Shown: positions 20,054-29,926 of the stretch, piece after piece
How the letters are laid out: each line of letters starts with the position of its first letter
Position numbering within the stretch: position 1 is the first letter of the stretch
Made by a program: the position numbers and the translations under genes
The notes under the pieces: generated by a model
Databases searched by the model: none
What the model was told of the DNA's origin: nothing
What the model saw: the letters and a program-made list of their open reading frames with translations, nothing else
From: Balneolaceae bacterium
Lineage (GTDB): Bacteria; Bacteroidota; Rhodothermia; Balneolales; Balneolaceae
Length of the DNA: 64,000 bases
Direction of reading: 5' to 3'
Assembly (NCBI GenBank): GCA_034521495.1
Contig: JAXHMK010000004.1
Location: 528,587 to 592,586 of the forward strand

Positions 20054-22953
20054 AAGCTGCCAAAATGGTAGGAAAGATTGTCCCGGGTCGGTTCCCAGCC
20101 GAGTGAAATCCCGATATCGAAACTCATGTTGCTCAAACGAAATCTCGATCGAATTCCGGCACCGAAAATAGTCCTTGAGTTTGAGGTACGAATGGTATGA
20201 TCTAAATCAGCAGCTGTCTGAGAAAACAGAACCAGGTAAATATTGGATAGATAGAGAGGCAAGAGCAATCCTCCCTCATCGGGATAGATAATGGGAATGG
20301 TATAGCGGGTATTCAGGAAACCGATATTGTTGGCACCGGGAAATGGAAACTCTGAGAAATGATCAATAAAACGAGAGGATACTCCAAATACAGGAACGTC
20401 GGTTTGCGAATACAGCTCAGCGGAAATTCGCAAAGATTGATTCCAGCGCTTCAGTGGAGAAAGAAATGTAATTGCGCCAACATTGAGCCCGCGCCGGCGA
20501 GAGAGAGTTCCGTCAACCGAAACCTGGTCTGTTTCAATCATAAATTCATCTTTGTTCAATGCCTGCCGACCCTCTACAAAGAAAGCCCATCCTGCATTGG
20601 GCTGAATGTCACGGGTAAAATGACGTAGTTTCCAGTTGAAAATGGTTTTGAACCCGAGAGTATGGCGGGTTCCAAAATCAGAAACAGGTTGCCATGATTG
20701 ATCCGGGTTCAGAAAGCGGATCTGAGAAACAGAATATCGCGGTTCAAAAAAGAGAGATGTAAACCGGGTGTTTGATTCGAGCATGAGTGGAATAGGGATG
20801 CTGAATGAGGCTCCACGGGATTCCTGCAGCAACTCCTGGTATGATTCATCCTCACCATCGTCCGTTTGGAACTGGGTGAAAATCGGGCTGTTAAATAGCT
20901 CAACTTTAAACCCGGGATAAAATCCTTTGTAGTTATAGGATGTATTAAACCAGAGCCGTTCTGCTAAATAACTCACGTCAAGCGAGTAAGCTTGCGAGCT
21001 CATCACATCTCCGCTTTCAAATGTTAATCCGGGCCGGTGGTATCCATTCTGTTCTTCATAGGTGGGAAGCCAAAGCCGGGGTTTGAGCCAGGCCCAACCG
21101 GTTGAGTACGACTCGGGTTTCCAGGCAGAGGTATCGACTGCCATTTTCCGGTTCATTAACGGACGAGAAAGGCTTTCCCGAATTGACGAATCGAATTGCC
21201 ACCGATCGGCCGGAACCTGTTCCCAAACGGCATCATCTGCATCGAACAATTGAAGCGTTTGCTCATTTTCATCCTGCATGATGTAGGCGATCTGCTGTCC
21301 ATCGGGAGAATACGAAGCCTCAAATACATTGAATTGACTATTGGTGATTTGATGAACTTGACCACCTTTCAGATCGTACTGATACAGGTTCATGGTTCCG
21401 GTATGATCGCTCACAAACAGTAGTTTCTGTTCGGTGGGATGCCACGACAGATCAAAAACAGAACCTTCTTCAAAAACAATATCGGGTTTAGCATCGAGAA
21501 TCCTCGTCTTATCGAGATCTTCAAACCAAATTCCCTGGGTGCTTTTTATTCGCCCGATGATGGCTGCAGAGACAGGTTTGTGAGGATTGGGAGCCACCTG
21601 AACAAGGGTGGAGTGCTCTGGCCTGGAGTACTTTTTCATAATCTCACCATCGTTTGGGTTGATCCGTACGAGATTCATCTGGTTGGCTTCTGTTTGAAGA
21701 GCAAGGATATTCCCATCAAAAAAAGCCGGAGAAAAAAGTCTCGATTTTTGGGTGATGCGTTCCGAATCTCCAGTTGAGAGTTCAAGGATATGAAGATCTC
21801 CCTGATAGAGGTTGTCGTAGAGAAGATTTGTGTGATAGCGAGAATAGACCGCAATACTTTTATCTTCCGAAAGTGAATACAGAAAATCGTCGGTGATGGA
21901 TACTTCCTTCAGTAGTTCTAATGACTTGGAATTAAGATCGTACGTATAAAAGCCGGAGGCCCGGTTGCATCCTCTTCCATAAAAAATAAGAGTATGATTG
22001 TTCAGCCATTTTGGGCGTTGAAGCCGTTTACAAGTGGCGGTAAATGGAATCTCTTTTGACAGCGTATCAGTGCTGTTACCGATCTTTTTGAGGCGGTCAT
22101 CTTCATTCTGTTTTTTTTGCTCGTTGAACTGATCGTAAAGTTGGCCCGGCCAAAAATCTGTTTCATGTTTTAAGGCTAACCCAAAACCTAAAAAAGGGTA
22201 TTTATAATGATATTCAATTGCGTTTTTCATGGAATCCTGTCCGTAGGAATCCAGCAGCCAGTTTACAAATTCATATCCGCCAATGTAGTGCCGGTTAAAC
22301 GGCGGCGTATAGGTTGAACTGTGAACCAACTGCCCCATCGACCACGGGTTGGAAGAATGTAAAACAGACCGAAATTGATTGCGGAAATAGGGATGGTGTC
22401 CCCGTCCTGCCTGCGGTATTTGATTGTGAGTTTCATACTCTACGGCAATTCCCTCAATCAAACCGATTGGAGCGGCGCCGTGAGTAGCTCGCCTGATGTC
22501 GGGAGAAAAGATGGAGAGGATACTGGTTACCGATGATGGATTTTCGTTGAAATGCATGGCGTGAACCAACTCGTGGGGAAGAACCAGTTCCAGCCACCCG
22601 CCCGACTTAGGATTCATCGTTTTGCTGATGATGGGGGAGAGTTCAACCTCTGACCGGAAATTTATTGGAGAGACGAACCCGTTCGAGTTGTCATTTTCAG
22701 GGTTGAGGATAAAGGGAAATCGATTCATCGTTCCGCCAACCAGGTTTTTTATATCTGAATATTCGCTCTCTAAAATGGCCATTGAACGATAAGCTTCCTG
22801 CTGATATCGTTTAGGGTAGATAAGCCTGAATCGGTCGGTGTTGAGCTCCATCCACTCCTGGCCTGGCACCCTGTACTGGGTATTGTACATTTGTGCCTGC
22901 GCTGGCAGTACAACAAAAAGTGAAATGAAACCGAAAAGAAAAAACCTGACCAT
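20050..22953 (-). CDS. Secreted gluzincin-like / PD40 propeller / surface-antigen protein
   Basis: 967 residues. A signal peptide (residues 1-20, cleavage after AQA) is followed by a metalloprotease-like domain with HELVHAMHF (HExxH at 127-131) and a downstream IEGIAVEYE. The middle third has TolB/PD40-type propeller repeats (YSLSEDKSIAVYSRYH; FDLSWHPTEQKLLFVSDHTG; EASYSPDGQQIAYIMQDE). The last 350 residues are rich in alternating strands (FNTSYNYKGFYPGFKVELF; GAGIRSRFRLSNMSFDIGIS) and resemble an outer-membrane beta barrel of the bacterial surface antigen type. This protease-propeller-barrel architecture is known in Bacteroidota, but the substrate is unknown. It is intact and the terminal Phe fits an outer-membrane barrel. 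Confidence 0.8.
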   Translation of the reverse strand: MVRFFLFGFISLFVVLPAQAQMYNTQYRVPGQEWMELNTDRFRLIYPKRYQQEAYRSMAILESEYSDIKNLVGGTMNRFPFILNPENDNSNGFVSPINFRSEVELSPIISKTMNPKSGGWLELVLPHELVHAMHFNENPSSVTSILSIFSPDIRRATHGAAPIGLIEGIAVEYETHNQIPQAGRGHHPYFRNQFRSVLHSSNPWSMGQLVHSSTYTPPFNRHYIGGYEFVNWLLDSYGQDSMKNAIEYHYKYPFLGFGLALKHETDFWPGQLYDQFNEQKKQNEDDRLKKIGNSTDTLSKEIPFTATCKRLQRPKWLNNHTLIFYGRGCNRASGFYTYDLNSKSLELLKEVSITDDFLYSLSEDKSIAVYSRYHTNLLYDNLYQGDLHILELSTGDSERITQKSRLFSPAFFDGNILALQTEANQMNLVRINPNDGEIMKKYSRPEHSTLVQVAPNPHKPVSAAIIGRIKSTQGIWFEDLDKTRILDAKPDIVFEEGSVFDLSWHPTEQKLLFVSDHTGTMNLYQYDLKGGQVHQITNSQFNVFEASYSPDGQQIAYIMQDENEQTLQLFDADDAVWEQVPADRWQFDSSIRESLSRPLMNRKMAVDTSAWKPESYSTGWAWLKPRLWLPTYEEQNGYHRPGLTFESGDVMSSQAYSLDVSYLAERLWFNTSYNYKGFYPGFKVELFNSPIFTQFQTDDGEDESYQELLQESRGASFSIPIPLMLESNTRFTSLFFEPRYSVSQIRFLNPDQSWQPVSDFGTRHTLGFKTIFNWKLRHFTRDIQPNAGWAFFVEGRQALNKDEFMIETDQVSVDGTLSRRRGLNVGAITFLSPLKRWNQSLRISAELYSQTDVPVFGVSSRFIDHFSEFPFPGANNIGFLNTRYTIPIIYPDEGGLLLPLYLSNIYLVLFSQTAADLDHTIRTSNSRTIFGAGIRSRFRLSNMSFDIGISLGWEPTRDNLSYHFGSF

Positions 22954-22962
22954 GGAATAAAG

Positions 22963-24220
22963 TTAATAAAAGAGCATCCAATACAGGTAAATTAAGGCAA
23001 ATAGTGTAAGAAAAATAATGCCGCTCACGCTCAGCCAGTAGAGCCATGGTTTAGGCCTGAACTGCTCTTCAACTTCAGGTTGATGAATGAGTTTGTGATT
23101 CATAAATGCTAATACCGGCGCTGTGAGAAATGACATGGTTGTGGCGAGATCGATCAGAAAACCGAAATTGATCCCCAAGAAAAATCAATAGCAAAAGCGA
23201 GCCGGCACTAACCCCGATAAGAAGATACCGGTAACGGATTTCTGTTGATTGATTGTCGTCCTTTTTTAAGACCGACACAAATTCATTAACTACGCGCGGG
23301 TATGTATCTGTTACCGTAAGTGTTGTACTAAACATGGTTGTGAAGGCACAGGCGGCAATCAGTACAAAAGCCCAATCGCCCAGTGCCGAGGTGTAAAGTT
23401 CAATCAGTTGATTTGAGAATCCGGCTGCGCTGGCAGCGTATTCCTCTCCTGAACCGTACATAACCATTGCGCCAAGTGTTAAAAAACAGAGTGCGATAAT
23501 GGCCGTGCCGATGTAACCGAGATTAAAGTCGAACTGCACTTCGCCGAGTTGTGGTTTGTACTTGGTTTCCTTCATTCGCTCCAGTGTCCAGATTGATTGC
23601 CAGGCTGCGGCATCAATAGGAATGGGCATCCAGCCCATCAGGGCAATCAAAAAAGCAACCCCGGATACGGTCCAGATCTCGGGTGCAATAGCTTTAGGTT
23701 TTGGTGTGTAACCGATGTTTACAAACGCCAAAATCATGGCAATTACTGTTGAAATGGCCAAAATTACCATCAATACTTTAATGGCCTTATCTAATAATGC
23801 ATATGTGTTTCGAAATAGATAAATGACGCACAAAACGAGAATGATGGCACACCATACCGTAACGGATAGTTCAATTCCGGTGAGGCTGGTTGCCAGGCTT
23901 GCTGTTACAATTGTAACTGCCGCATGAACCGCAAACATTGTTGAAACTGTAAAGATGATGAAAATCCATAGTGCCAGGGAGCTCATTTTGGCATATCCCC
24001 GGATCAAATTTTTGCGTGTGGCAAGAGCGTACCGCGGGCCAAACTCCAGAAACGGATATTTAAAAATATTTGCTAAAAGTACCGCCCATACAAGAGCAAA
24101 ACCATATTCGGCGCCGGCACGGGTTGACTGAACAAGATGTGAAACACCTATTGCAGCGGCAGCCATAATTAACCCGGGGCCCAAACTGTTTTTAATTCCC
24201 TGAAGAGTAGATTTACTCAT
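22963..24220 (-). pseudogene. Nramp-family metal ion transporter, single frameshift
   Basis: The frame from ATG 24220 (MSKSTLQGIKNSLGPGLIMA) encodes about nine membrane helices. It carries Nramp-type segments: GPGLIMAAAAIGVSHLVQST in helix 1, in place of the usual GPG-DPGN, and MGWMPIPIDAAAW further on. At 23173-23176 a run of four G (minus strand) appears to have one base too many. Dropping it continues LLLIFLGINFGFLIDLATTM to the stop at 22963, completing the last helices. The altered helix-1 motif suggests an atypical Nramp subgroup, so the transported ion is uncertain. The homopolymer slip may be a sequencing error. Confidence 0.8.
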
Positions 24221-24293
24221 TTTGTCTTTTAGTTGTACTTATTTCTTTTCATTCACGTAGAGTAAGAAATTTTTATCAGAGTCAGTAAAACCT

Positions 24294-24324
24294 CTTGTTT
24301 TCACATTTAGCGACTTTATTTTTG
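24294..24324 (+). promoter_or_regulatory. Bacteroidota-type promoter candidate
   Basis: CTTG at 24294-24297 and TATTTTTG at 24317-24324 are separated by exactly 19 bases, matching the TTTG-N19-TAnnTTTG consensus except for one base in the -33 box. It lies 88 bases upstream of the ATG at 24412. Confidence 0.45.
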
Positions 24325-24411
24325 TACGTATATTTTAAGTGGAACCTTAAGACTCAGAAATTCTTTATTTTTATAGAAGACTCATCGAAATATTAAGTAG
24401 GAGACAAAAGG

Positions 24412-25539
24412 ATGGTAAGCGAAAAAACAATACACGAGCTGATTAATAAAAACGCTGAAAATTACGTAACAATAACTCTTCCAACTCACGAAAAAGGAGA
24501 AGAATCAAAGCAAGATCCCATTCGGTTCAAAAATTTACTGTCTAACGCTGAAAATAAATTAGAAGAACGAAATTTAAAAAAAGAAGATGTCCAGCAGATG
24601 CTTAAACCGGCGAAAGAACTGCTGGATAAGCCATTGTTTTGGTCTCATCTTAAAAAAGGACTTGTGGTTTATATAACTGAAGATTCATATGACCTCTATC
24701 ATCTACCCTACGAAGTAGATGAACGGGTGTTTGTGAATGATCATTTTATGATAACCCCGTTGCTGCCCATGACCAGTATGGACGGTTCATTTGTGGTATT
24801 GGCAGCGAGCCGAAAGAATGTACGTTTACTGCGCTGCACCCGAAATTCCGTTCATGATATCACTCCGGATAACATTGAAACATCTGTGACCGATTATCTT
24901 GAAGTGGATCCTCAAAAGCAGCTTCAGTTTCATACCGGGGCGAGGGGGCAATCTGCTATGTATTTCGGGCATAATGCCAACGAAGAGGACAAAATGGTAG
25001 TTGTTGAAGCGTTTTACCGCGAAATTGAGAAAGAGATATCTAACGTAGTGAATGAAACGGGCGACCCGTTAATTCTGGTCGGACTTACGGAAAATACCGG
25101 GCTTTATAAAAAGGTGAATCACTACAATCGATTAATTGAAAATACAGTTTCTCACAACCCCGATGACCTTTCCGATAAAGAACTGCGGGATAAAGGCTGG
25201 GATGTAGTGAAAGAGCACTTTTTATCTGAGATGTACAGATCTCTTGAAAATTTCTCTGAGTATGGAGAAGACCGCGTATCCAATAATCTGAGTGAGATTA
25301 TTGAATCAACTGTGATGGGGAAATCTCAAACCATATTTATTTCACGAGGAGAAACCAAGTGGGGTAAGTATGATGAAGAGAACCACACCGTTCACTACAG
25401 CGGTGAGCCGAATGGCGAGGATGTAGAACTCCTGAACTGGCTGTCCATCACCGGTTATAAAACAGGCAGCAAAGTGTATGTGCTTCCCAAAGAAGAGATG
25501 CCCATTCACTCAACCGTAGCTGCAGAATTCAGATTCTAA
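24412..25539 (+). CDS. BaeRF-like protein (bacterial archaeo-eukaryotic release factor fold)
   Basis: A 375-residue cytoplasmic protein. The layout fits the BaeRF families, bacterial relatives of aRF1/eRF1: an N-terminal region with YVTITLPTHEKGEESKQDP, a central FVVLAASRKNVRLLRCTRNS (the RF1-like strand) and a C-terminal SLENFSEYGEDRVSNNLSEI. The eRF1 GGQ tripeptide is not visible, although HTGARGQSAMYF at residues 177-188 occupies a similar place. The role is unknown, and a ribosome-associated stress function has been proposed for the family. AGGAG precedes the ATG by nine bases. A strong terminator follows. Confidence 0.6.
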   Translation: MVSEKTIHELINKNAENYVTITLPTHEKGEESKQDPIRFKNLLSNAENKLEERNLKKEDVQQMLKPAKELLDKPLFWSHLKKGLVVYITEDSYDLYHLPYEVDERVFVNDHFMITPLLPMTSMDGSFVVLAASRKNVRLLRCTRNSVHDITPDNIETSVTDYLEVDPQKQLQFHTGARGQSAMYFGHNANEEDKMVVVEAFYREIEKEISNVVNETGDPLILVGLTENTGLYKKVNHYNRLIENTVSHNPDDLSDKELRDKGWDVVKEHFLSEMYRSLENFSEYGEDRVSNNLSEIIESTVMGKSQTIFISRGETKWGKYDEENHTVHYSGEPNGEDVELLNWLSITGYKTGSKVYVLPKEEMPIHSTVAAEFRF

Positions 25540-25556
25540 GGTATTGTTGATCCCTA

Positions 25557-25608
25557 AAAAGGCACACTTCTAATGTAAAGGAGTGTGCCTTTTAATTTTT
25601 TTTGGCTG
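25557..25608 (+). terminator. Rho-independent terminator
   Basis: AAAAGGCACACT (25557-25568) pairs with AGTGTGCCTTTT (25582-25593), followed by a T-rich tract. It ends the transcript of the BaeRF-like gene before ackA. Confidence 0.85.
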
Positions 25609-25720
25609 AAAACAATTCGTTTAGGAAAAACAGTTTCAGTAGTTTTAAAAGAGACCCGGATTAAATGAAAAAACTCAGGGGTATACACTACTAACCAAAT
25701 TAACTATCAAATAAATATAC

Positions 25721-26944
25721 ATGCTTGTATTAGTCATCAATTGCGGAAGTTCATCCGTAAAATACGACCTGATTGAAGTTGAAGAGAGAGAAGAACTTTG
25801 CCATGGAATAATTGAACGCATTGGCGCAGTTACATCCATCGTAAAACATGAACCGGCAACCGGCAACCGGATTAAAGACACAAAAGTAATTTCCAACCAT
25901 GGAGAGGCACTAAAAGAGATCCTGGATTACCTGTTGAGCCCGGAAGCTGATATTATCTCTTCGCCATCTGATATTAAAGCTGTGGGGCACCGGGTTGTTC
26001 ATGGCGGCGAAATGTTTAAGGATTCTGTATTGATTGACAAGGAAGTAAAATATGCCATCAAACAGGCGTTTGACCTGGCTCCCCTTCATAATCCGCCTAA
26101 CTTGAAAGGAATTCAGGCTGCCCAGGAAAAATTGCCGGACATTCCGCATGTAGCTGTATTTGATACGGCTTTTCATCAGTCTATTCCGCCTGAAGCTTAC
26201 ATGTATGGTATTCCAAACCGGTTGTACCGCCGCCATAAAATCCGGCGCTATGGATTTCATGGAACCTCTCATTATTATGTGAGCCGGCAGTATTACAAAC
26301 AGATTGAAAAGGCAAAAGAGAAGACCAAAGTAATTACCTGCCACCTTGGTAACGGGGCATCAATTGCGGCGATTGAAGGAGGACAGTCAAAAGATACATC
26401 GATGGGTTTTACGCCGTTGTCTGGACTGGTGATGGGAACCCGAAGCGGGGATCTGGATCCATCAATTTTGTTCTACATTGTGGAAAAAGAGGAGCTTCCG
26501 CTGAATAGTCTGCATGCTATGCTGAACCGCCACAGCGGACTGTTAGGCCTGAGTGGATTTGCCAGCGATATGCGGGATTTGATATCTGAAGCAGAACGGG
26601 GAGACCGGCGCTGCCAACAGGCAATTGATGTGTTTTGCTACAACATCAAAAAATATATCGGTACCTATTTTGCCACGCTGAATGGTTGTGATGCCATCAT
26701 CTTTACGGCTGGAATCGGAGAGAACTCTTCATTGATCAGGGAAAAATCGCTCGAAAATCTCGAGTCACTTGGTATTGAGGTCGACTCAAACCGGAATAAT
26801 TCAGTAAAACCGGGGGAGATCGAAAAAATAAGTTCAGATACTTCGAAAACAGATGTGTATGTAATACCCACAAACGAAGAATTGGTTATTGCGATTGACG
26901 CGGCAAAAATTGCAGAAGCGAGCGACCAAAGTCCGTGGGTTTGA
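25721..26944 (+). CDS. ackA: Acetate kinase
   Basis: A 407-residue acetate kinase, which interconverts acetate + ATP and acetyl phosphate + ADP. Both family signatures are present: VLVINCGSSSVKYDL (residues 3-17) and FHGTSHYYVSRQYY (near 182). Further motifs are HLGNGASIAAIEGGQSKDTS, MGFTPLSGLVMGTRSGDLDP and FTAGIGENSSLIRE. No phosphotransacetylase gene is adjacent. It is separated from the upstream gene by a terminator, so it probably has its own promoter. It is intact. Confidence 0.97.
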   Translation: MLVLVINCGSSSVKYDLIEVEEREELCHGIIERIGAVTSIVKHEPATGNRIKDTKVISNHGEALKEILDYLLSPEADIISSPSDIKAVGHRVVHGGEMFKDSVLIDKEVKYAIKQAFDLAPLHNPPNLKGIQAAQEKLPDIPHVAVFDTAFHQSIPPEAYMYGIPNRLYRRHKIRRYGFHGTSHYYVSRQYYKQIEKAKEKTKVITCHLGNGASIAAIEGGQSKDTSMGFTPLSGLVMGTRSGDLDPSILFYIVEKEELPLNSLHAMLNRHSGLLGLSGFASDMRDLISEAERGDRRCQQAIDVFCYNIKKYIGTYFATLNGCDAIIFTAGIGENSSLIREKSLENLESLGIEVDSNRNNSVKPGEIEKISSDTSKTDVYVIPTNEELVIAIDAAKIAEASDQSPWV

Positions 26945-26948
26945 ACCG

Positions 26949-27056
26949 AATGTGTAGACTTCCGAAGTCTGTATACTTGTTTTTATAAGAAAGGAGATAT
27001 TAAAGCTCTAAAGCCTTTGATAAAGTCTCGCGAGACTTCGGAAGTCTTGGCTGGGA
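26949..27056. repeat. REP-like palindromes between ackA and secG
   Basis: The 15-base palindrome AGACTTCCGAAGTCT occurs at 26955-26969, and a related sequence (AGACTTCGGAAGTCT, next to CTCGCGAG) lies near 27035. They sit between convergent genes and could act as bidirectional terminators. A similar GACGTCCGAAGTCTG string occurs near 18390. Confidence 0.6.
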
Positions 27057-27061
27057 AGAGC

Positions 27062-27442
27062 TTAGTTACCTTCTTCATTAGAAGATCCCTGATTCTGCGG
27101 CTGTTGCGGAACAGCTGATTCTGTTTCAGACGGAACCGAAAAATCTTGTTGTTCAACCGGTTCACCAAAATTAGACTGCTGTTGAATCGTGCTCTGATTC
27201 GTTTCCTCGCTGTCAATGGCAAAATTAGCAAGTACACTTAATCCGAGAAAAAGCCCTGCGAGAATTGCAGTGGTTTTCGATAAAAGATCGGCTGTTCGTC
27301 TTGCTCCCATCGAAGAGCCGCCGGCCATTCCGGCAGCCAGTCCACCCGACAATCCCTCTTTTTGGCCGGGTTGTAATAAGATTACTACAATCAGTAAAAT
27401 ACAGATTAAAGTAATCAGCGATATGATAATTCCGTATAGCAT
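27062..27442 (-). CDS. secG: Preprotein translocase subunit SecG
   Basis: A 126-residue protein with two membrane helices (residues 4-24 and about 55-75) around the SecG signature LLQPGQKEGLSGGLAAGMAG. It is a non-essential stimulatory subunit of the SecYEG channel. The C-terminal third is a Gln/Ser/Glu-rich tail, longer than in proteobacterial SecG but usual in this group. It is convergent with ackA. Confidence 0.93.
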   Translation of the reverse strand: MLYGIIISLITLICILLIVVILLQPGQKEGLSGGLAAGMAGGSSMGARRTADLLSKTTAILAGLFLGLSVLANFAIDSEETNQSTIQQQSNFGEPVEQQDFSVPSETESAVPQQPQNQGSSNEEGN

Positions 27443-27572
27443 AAAATAAAGTTTTCAGTTTGTTGCAAAGAGTGTAAAAATATCACTATTTATACTTTTA
27501 ACAAAGTGGTAAAGATATAACAAATTGGAACCCTTTTAATTGTTCTGAATTGGTACAGATTAGTGAAATAAA

Positions 27573-28520
27573 ATGAACGAGGAAACAACTCAATCCATTC
27601 AAGACATTTTATCGAATATCTATCTGGATTTCGGCAATCTCATTGAGTCAGTATTCATTATTCTGGTTTTGATAGCCATTCGGTTTATTGTTATTCGAAT
27701 TGTGCGTCGGCAAACTGACGACGATTCAATTCGATATAAGTGGCGCAAGAATTTAACCTACTTCTTAAGTTTTCTTGGGTTTCTGCTGATCGGCCGGATC
27801 TGGTTCCAGGGGATGGCTTCTGTAGCCACGTTTTTGGGATTGCTCTCAGCAGGTTTGGCCATTGCCCTGCGAGACCCGGTAACAGATATGGCGGGATGGC
27901 TCTTTTTGATTTGGCGAAAACCATTTGTGGTGGGAGATCGGATCGAAATTGGCGACCGTAAAGGAGACGTGATTGATATTCGATTCTTCAAATTTACGAT
28001 CCTGGAAATTGGGAATTGGACCAAATCCGATCAAAGTACCGGCCGTGTAATTCATATTCCAAATCATTACATACTGCAAAATTCTGTAGCCAACTACACC
28101 AGCGATTTCAATTTTATTTGGAATGAAATTGAGATTGTAGTGACATTTGAAAGCAACTGGAGAAAAGCGAAAGAGATACTCACTGAGATTGTAAACAGCC
28201 ACTCTGAAGACTATGTAGCTGATGCCGAGCAGCAGATTCGACGAGCCAAAAAATCATACTTGATACAGTACAAAAACCTGACTCCGATCGTCTATACCGA
28301 GGTTGTGGAAGTAGGGGTGAAACTCACAATTCGCCATCTGTCGCATGCAAGAAGACGCCGCGGACTCAACCAACTGATTTGGGAGGATATTCTGGACAAG
28401 CTATTGGCTGAGCCGGATATTGATTTTGCATATAATACACTGCGTATCTATCAAAACCAGATTGAGGGTAAGCCGGATCTTCAGCCTAAATCTTCATCTA
28501 CTTCGGAATCGGCTGAATGA
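27573..28520 (+). CDS. MscS-family mechanosensitive channel
   Basis: 315 residues. Three N-terminal membrane helices precede the MscS pore and beta domains. The pore helix reads FLGLLSAGLAIALRDPVTDM (near residue 90) and the beta domain begins KPFVVGDRIEIGDRKGDVID. The channel releases solutes on osmotic downshift. The beta domain has an extended polar insertion (GNWTKSDQSTGRVIHIPNHY) and the C-terminal region is basic. Its 3' end overlaps the convergent SRAP-like gene by 23 bases. Confidence 0.9.
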   Translation: MNEETTQSIQDILSNIYLDFGNLIESVFIILVLIAIRFIVIRIVRRQTDDDSIRYKWRKNLTYFLSFLGFLLIGRIWFQGMASVATFLGLLSAGLAIALRDPVTDMAGWLFLIWRKPFVVGDRIEIGDRKGDVIDIRFFKFTILEIGNWTKSDQSTGRVIHIPNHYILQNSVANYTSDFNFIWNEIEIVVTFESNWRKAKEILTEIVNSHSEDYVADAEQQIRRAKKSYLIQYKNLTPIVYTEVVEVGVKLTIRHLSHARRRRGLNQLIWEDILDKLLAEPDIDFAYNTLRIYQNQIEGKPDLQPKSSSTSESAE

Positions 28521-29127
28521 TCTCCGCACTGTTGTTCGTAGGGTCATTCACTTTTTTACTTACACGAAGCACAGAAAGGTCGGTAAGCATAAACAGATTA
28601 TCCGCCTCTTCAAGAAGTTCAGAAATATCCATACCTACGTCGAGCCACTGAAGAGCCGTCGGGCGATCGAACATTAAAGGCATTCGGGGAGACATTGGCT
28701 GAACAAGGGTGTTGGCTTCGGTAGTAATGAGACTCACAAACGGTTCATCGTCGTCGTAATATAGTCCAGCTACCGACATTACAGCATTATTCAACAACCG
28801 GACGAAAAAGGGATGATTTTTTTCCTGGTCATCTTTCCAGACAAAAAAACCACTAAGCGATATAATAGATCGCTTAACATTATCTTTTTTAAGTTCCTCA
28901 AGAACCTTCTCTTTTTTTACAGTGGTTTGTTCTGCCCGGCTTGCCCCCATCTTTCCCCAACGAATTCGATTAATATCGGGCTCTCCTTCATTCAGAGAGA
29001 TAACCGGAAGTTGATGACCCGGAGAGAGATTGTAGTGAGGTTCAAACAATGCCTCTTTATTTGTTTCTATATTGTAATACTCTTCAACCTCTTCTTTGGA
29101 TGCAAAAAATGCGACTCTTTTAGCCAT
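28498..29127 (-). CDS. SRAP-like protein lacking all catalytic residues
   Basis: A 209-residue protein with the SRAP layout (PHYNLSPGHQLPVIS, INRIRWGKMGASRAEQT, SLSGFFVWKDD, MSPRMPLMF, LRVSKKVNDPTNNSAEI). Every residue used by YedK/HMCES to form the abasic-site crosslink is replaced: Cys2 by Ala, the NAR Asn by Ala62, the GFYEW Glu by Val96 and the HDRMP His by Ser146. The frame is intact, so the protein is presumably made and kept. It may bind DNA without reacting, or have a new role. The active-type paralogue is at 12721-13459. Confidence 0.8.
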   Translation of the reverse strand: MAKRVAFFASKEEVEEYYNIETNKEALFEPHYNLSPGHQLPVISLNEGEPDINRIRWGKMGASRAEQTTVKKEKVLEELKKDNVKRSIISLSGFFVWKDDQEKNHPFFVRLLNNAVMSVAGLYYDDDEPFVSLITTEANTLVQPMSPRMPLMFDRPTALQWLDVGMDISELLEEADNLFMLTDLSVLRVSKKVNDPTNNSAEIIQPIPK

Positions 29128-29926
29128 TGTGTATCAGTTTTTACGGTGTTCTTATTAGTAAGAGTATACAAAATTTTTGTGTTCGGGAATGATCTGTAAC
29201 AACACCAATTTTTTCAGGTTAAATAGTGTCTTCGCGCGCCTTGAATTTGACGTTTTCTTAGGACACTATGAGTTTTCTTACAAGCACTAATTAAGAAGTC
29301 TATGCTATTTTGTATATACAATTATGGGTGTTCAATAATTCCGTTTAACAGGTTGAACTCATATCATTTTACAAAAAAAGAGTTTAGTAAAACAAAGAGT
29401 TTCAAAAAATGAGTTGGAATGCATTCTTCTGAGATTTATTTTCAGAGAGCAGCAGTGGCCGGCTTAAAATAAGTTGGTGGCAAGTTTAGTTTAATCGCAG
29501 TAGTAAAGGCGATACCTTGTTAAAAAATATAGCAGGCACAATTGGTAATTTATAGAAATTGTGGGCTGTTTCTGTAGTGATGGTTATAAGATGCAGATGT
29601 AATATGCGTTTATAAACCTATAGATTGACGCGTTTACCGGTTAACCAAAAAAGTGTCACGTTTTCTTAAAGAAAATTTAACCGGTAAACGCATTGCATAC
29701 GTTTATTTGAAGGCTGATAGAAGAGTATTTTTACGAATGTCGGTGAGTTATTCACCTGTTATTGTGATGTGATTTAAGATGAATATTGTCTGACAATGTA
29801 TGTTTTTGGGCATTTCTTGAAATCCAGGTTGATCGTAGTGAATACTCTTATTTGATCATCAGTCGTTGGGCAGGTTTGCTGCCGTTTGTTAATTGAAATG
29901 TTGATCAAAATTGAAGAGGTACCACA
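29128..29926. other. Long intergenic region with a perfect inverted repeat
   Basis: About 800 bases without a credible ORF. The notable structure is GCGTTTACCGGTTAA (29630-29644) mirrored perfectly at 29677-29691. Inside the 32-base spacer is a small hairpin TTTTCTT-A-AAGAAAA. CACAATT/AATTGTG near 29538-29565 makes another weak hairpin. The region lies upstream of the DEAD-box-like gene and may hold its control sites or a structured leader. Confidence 0.6.
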
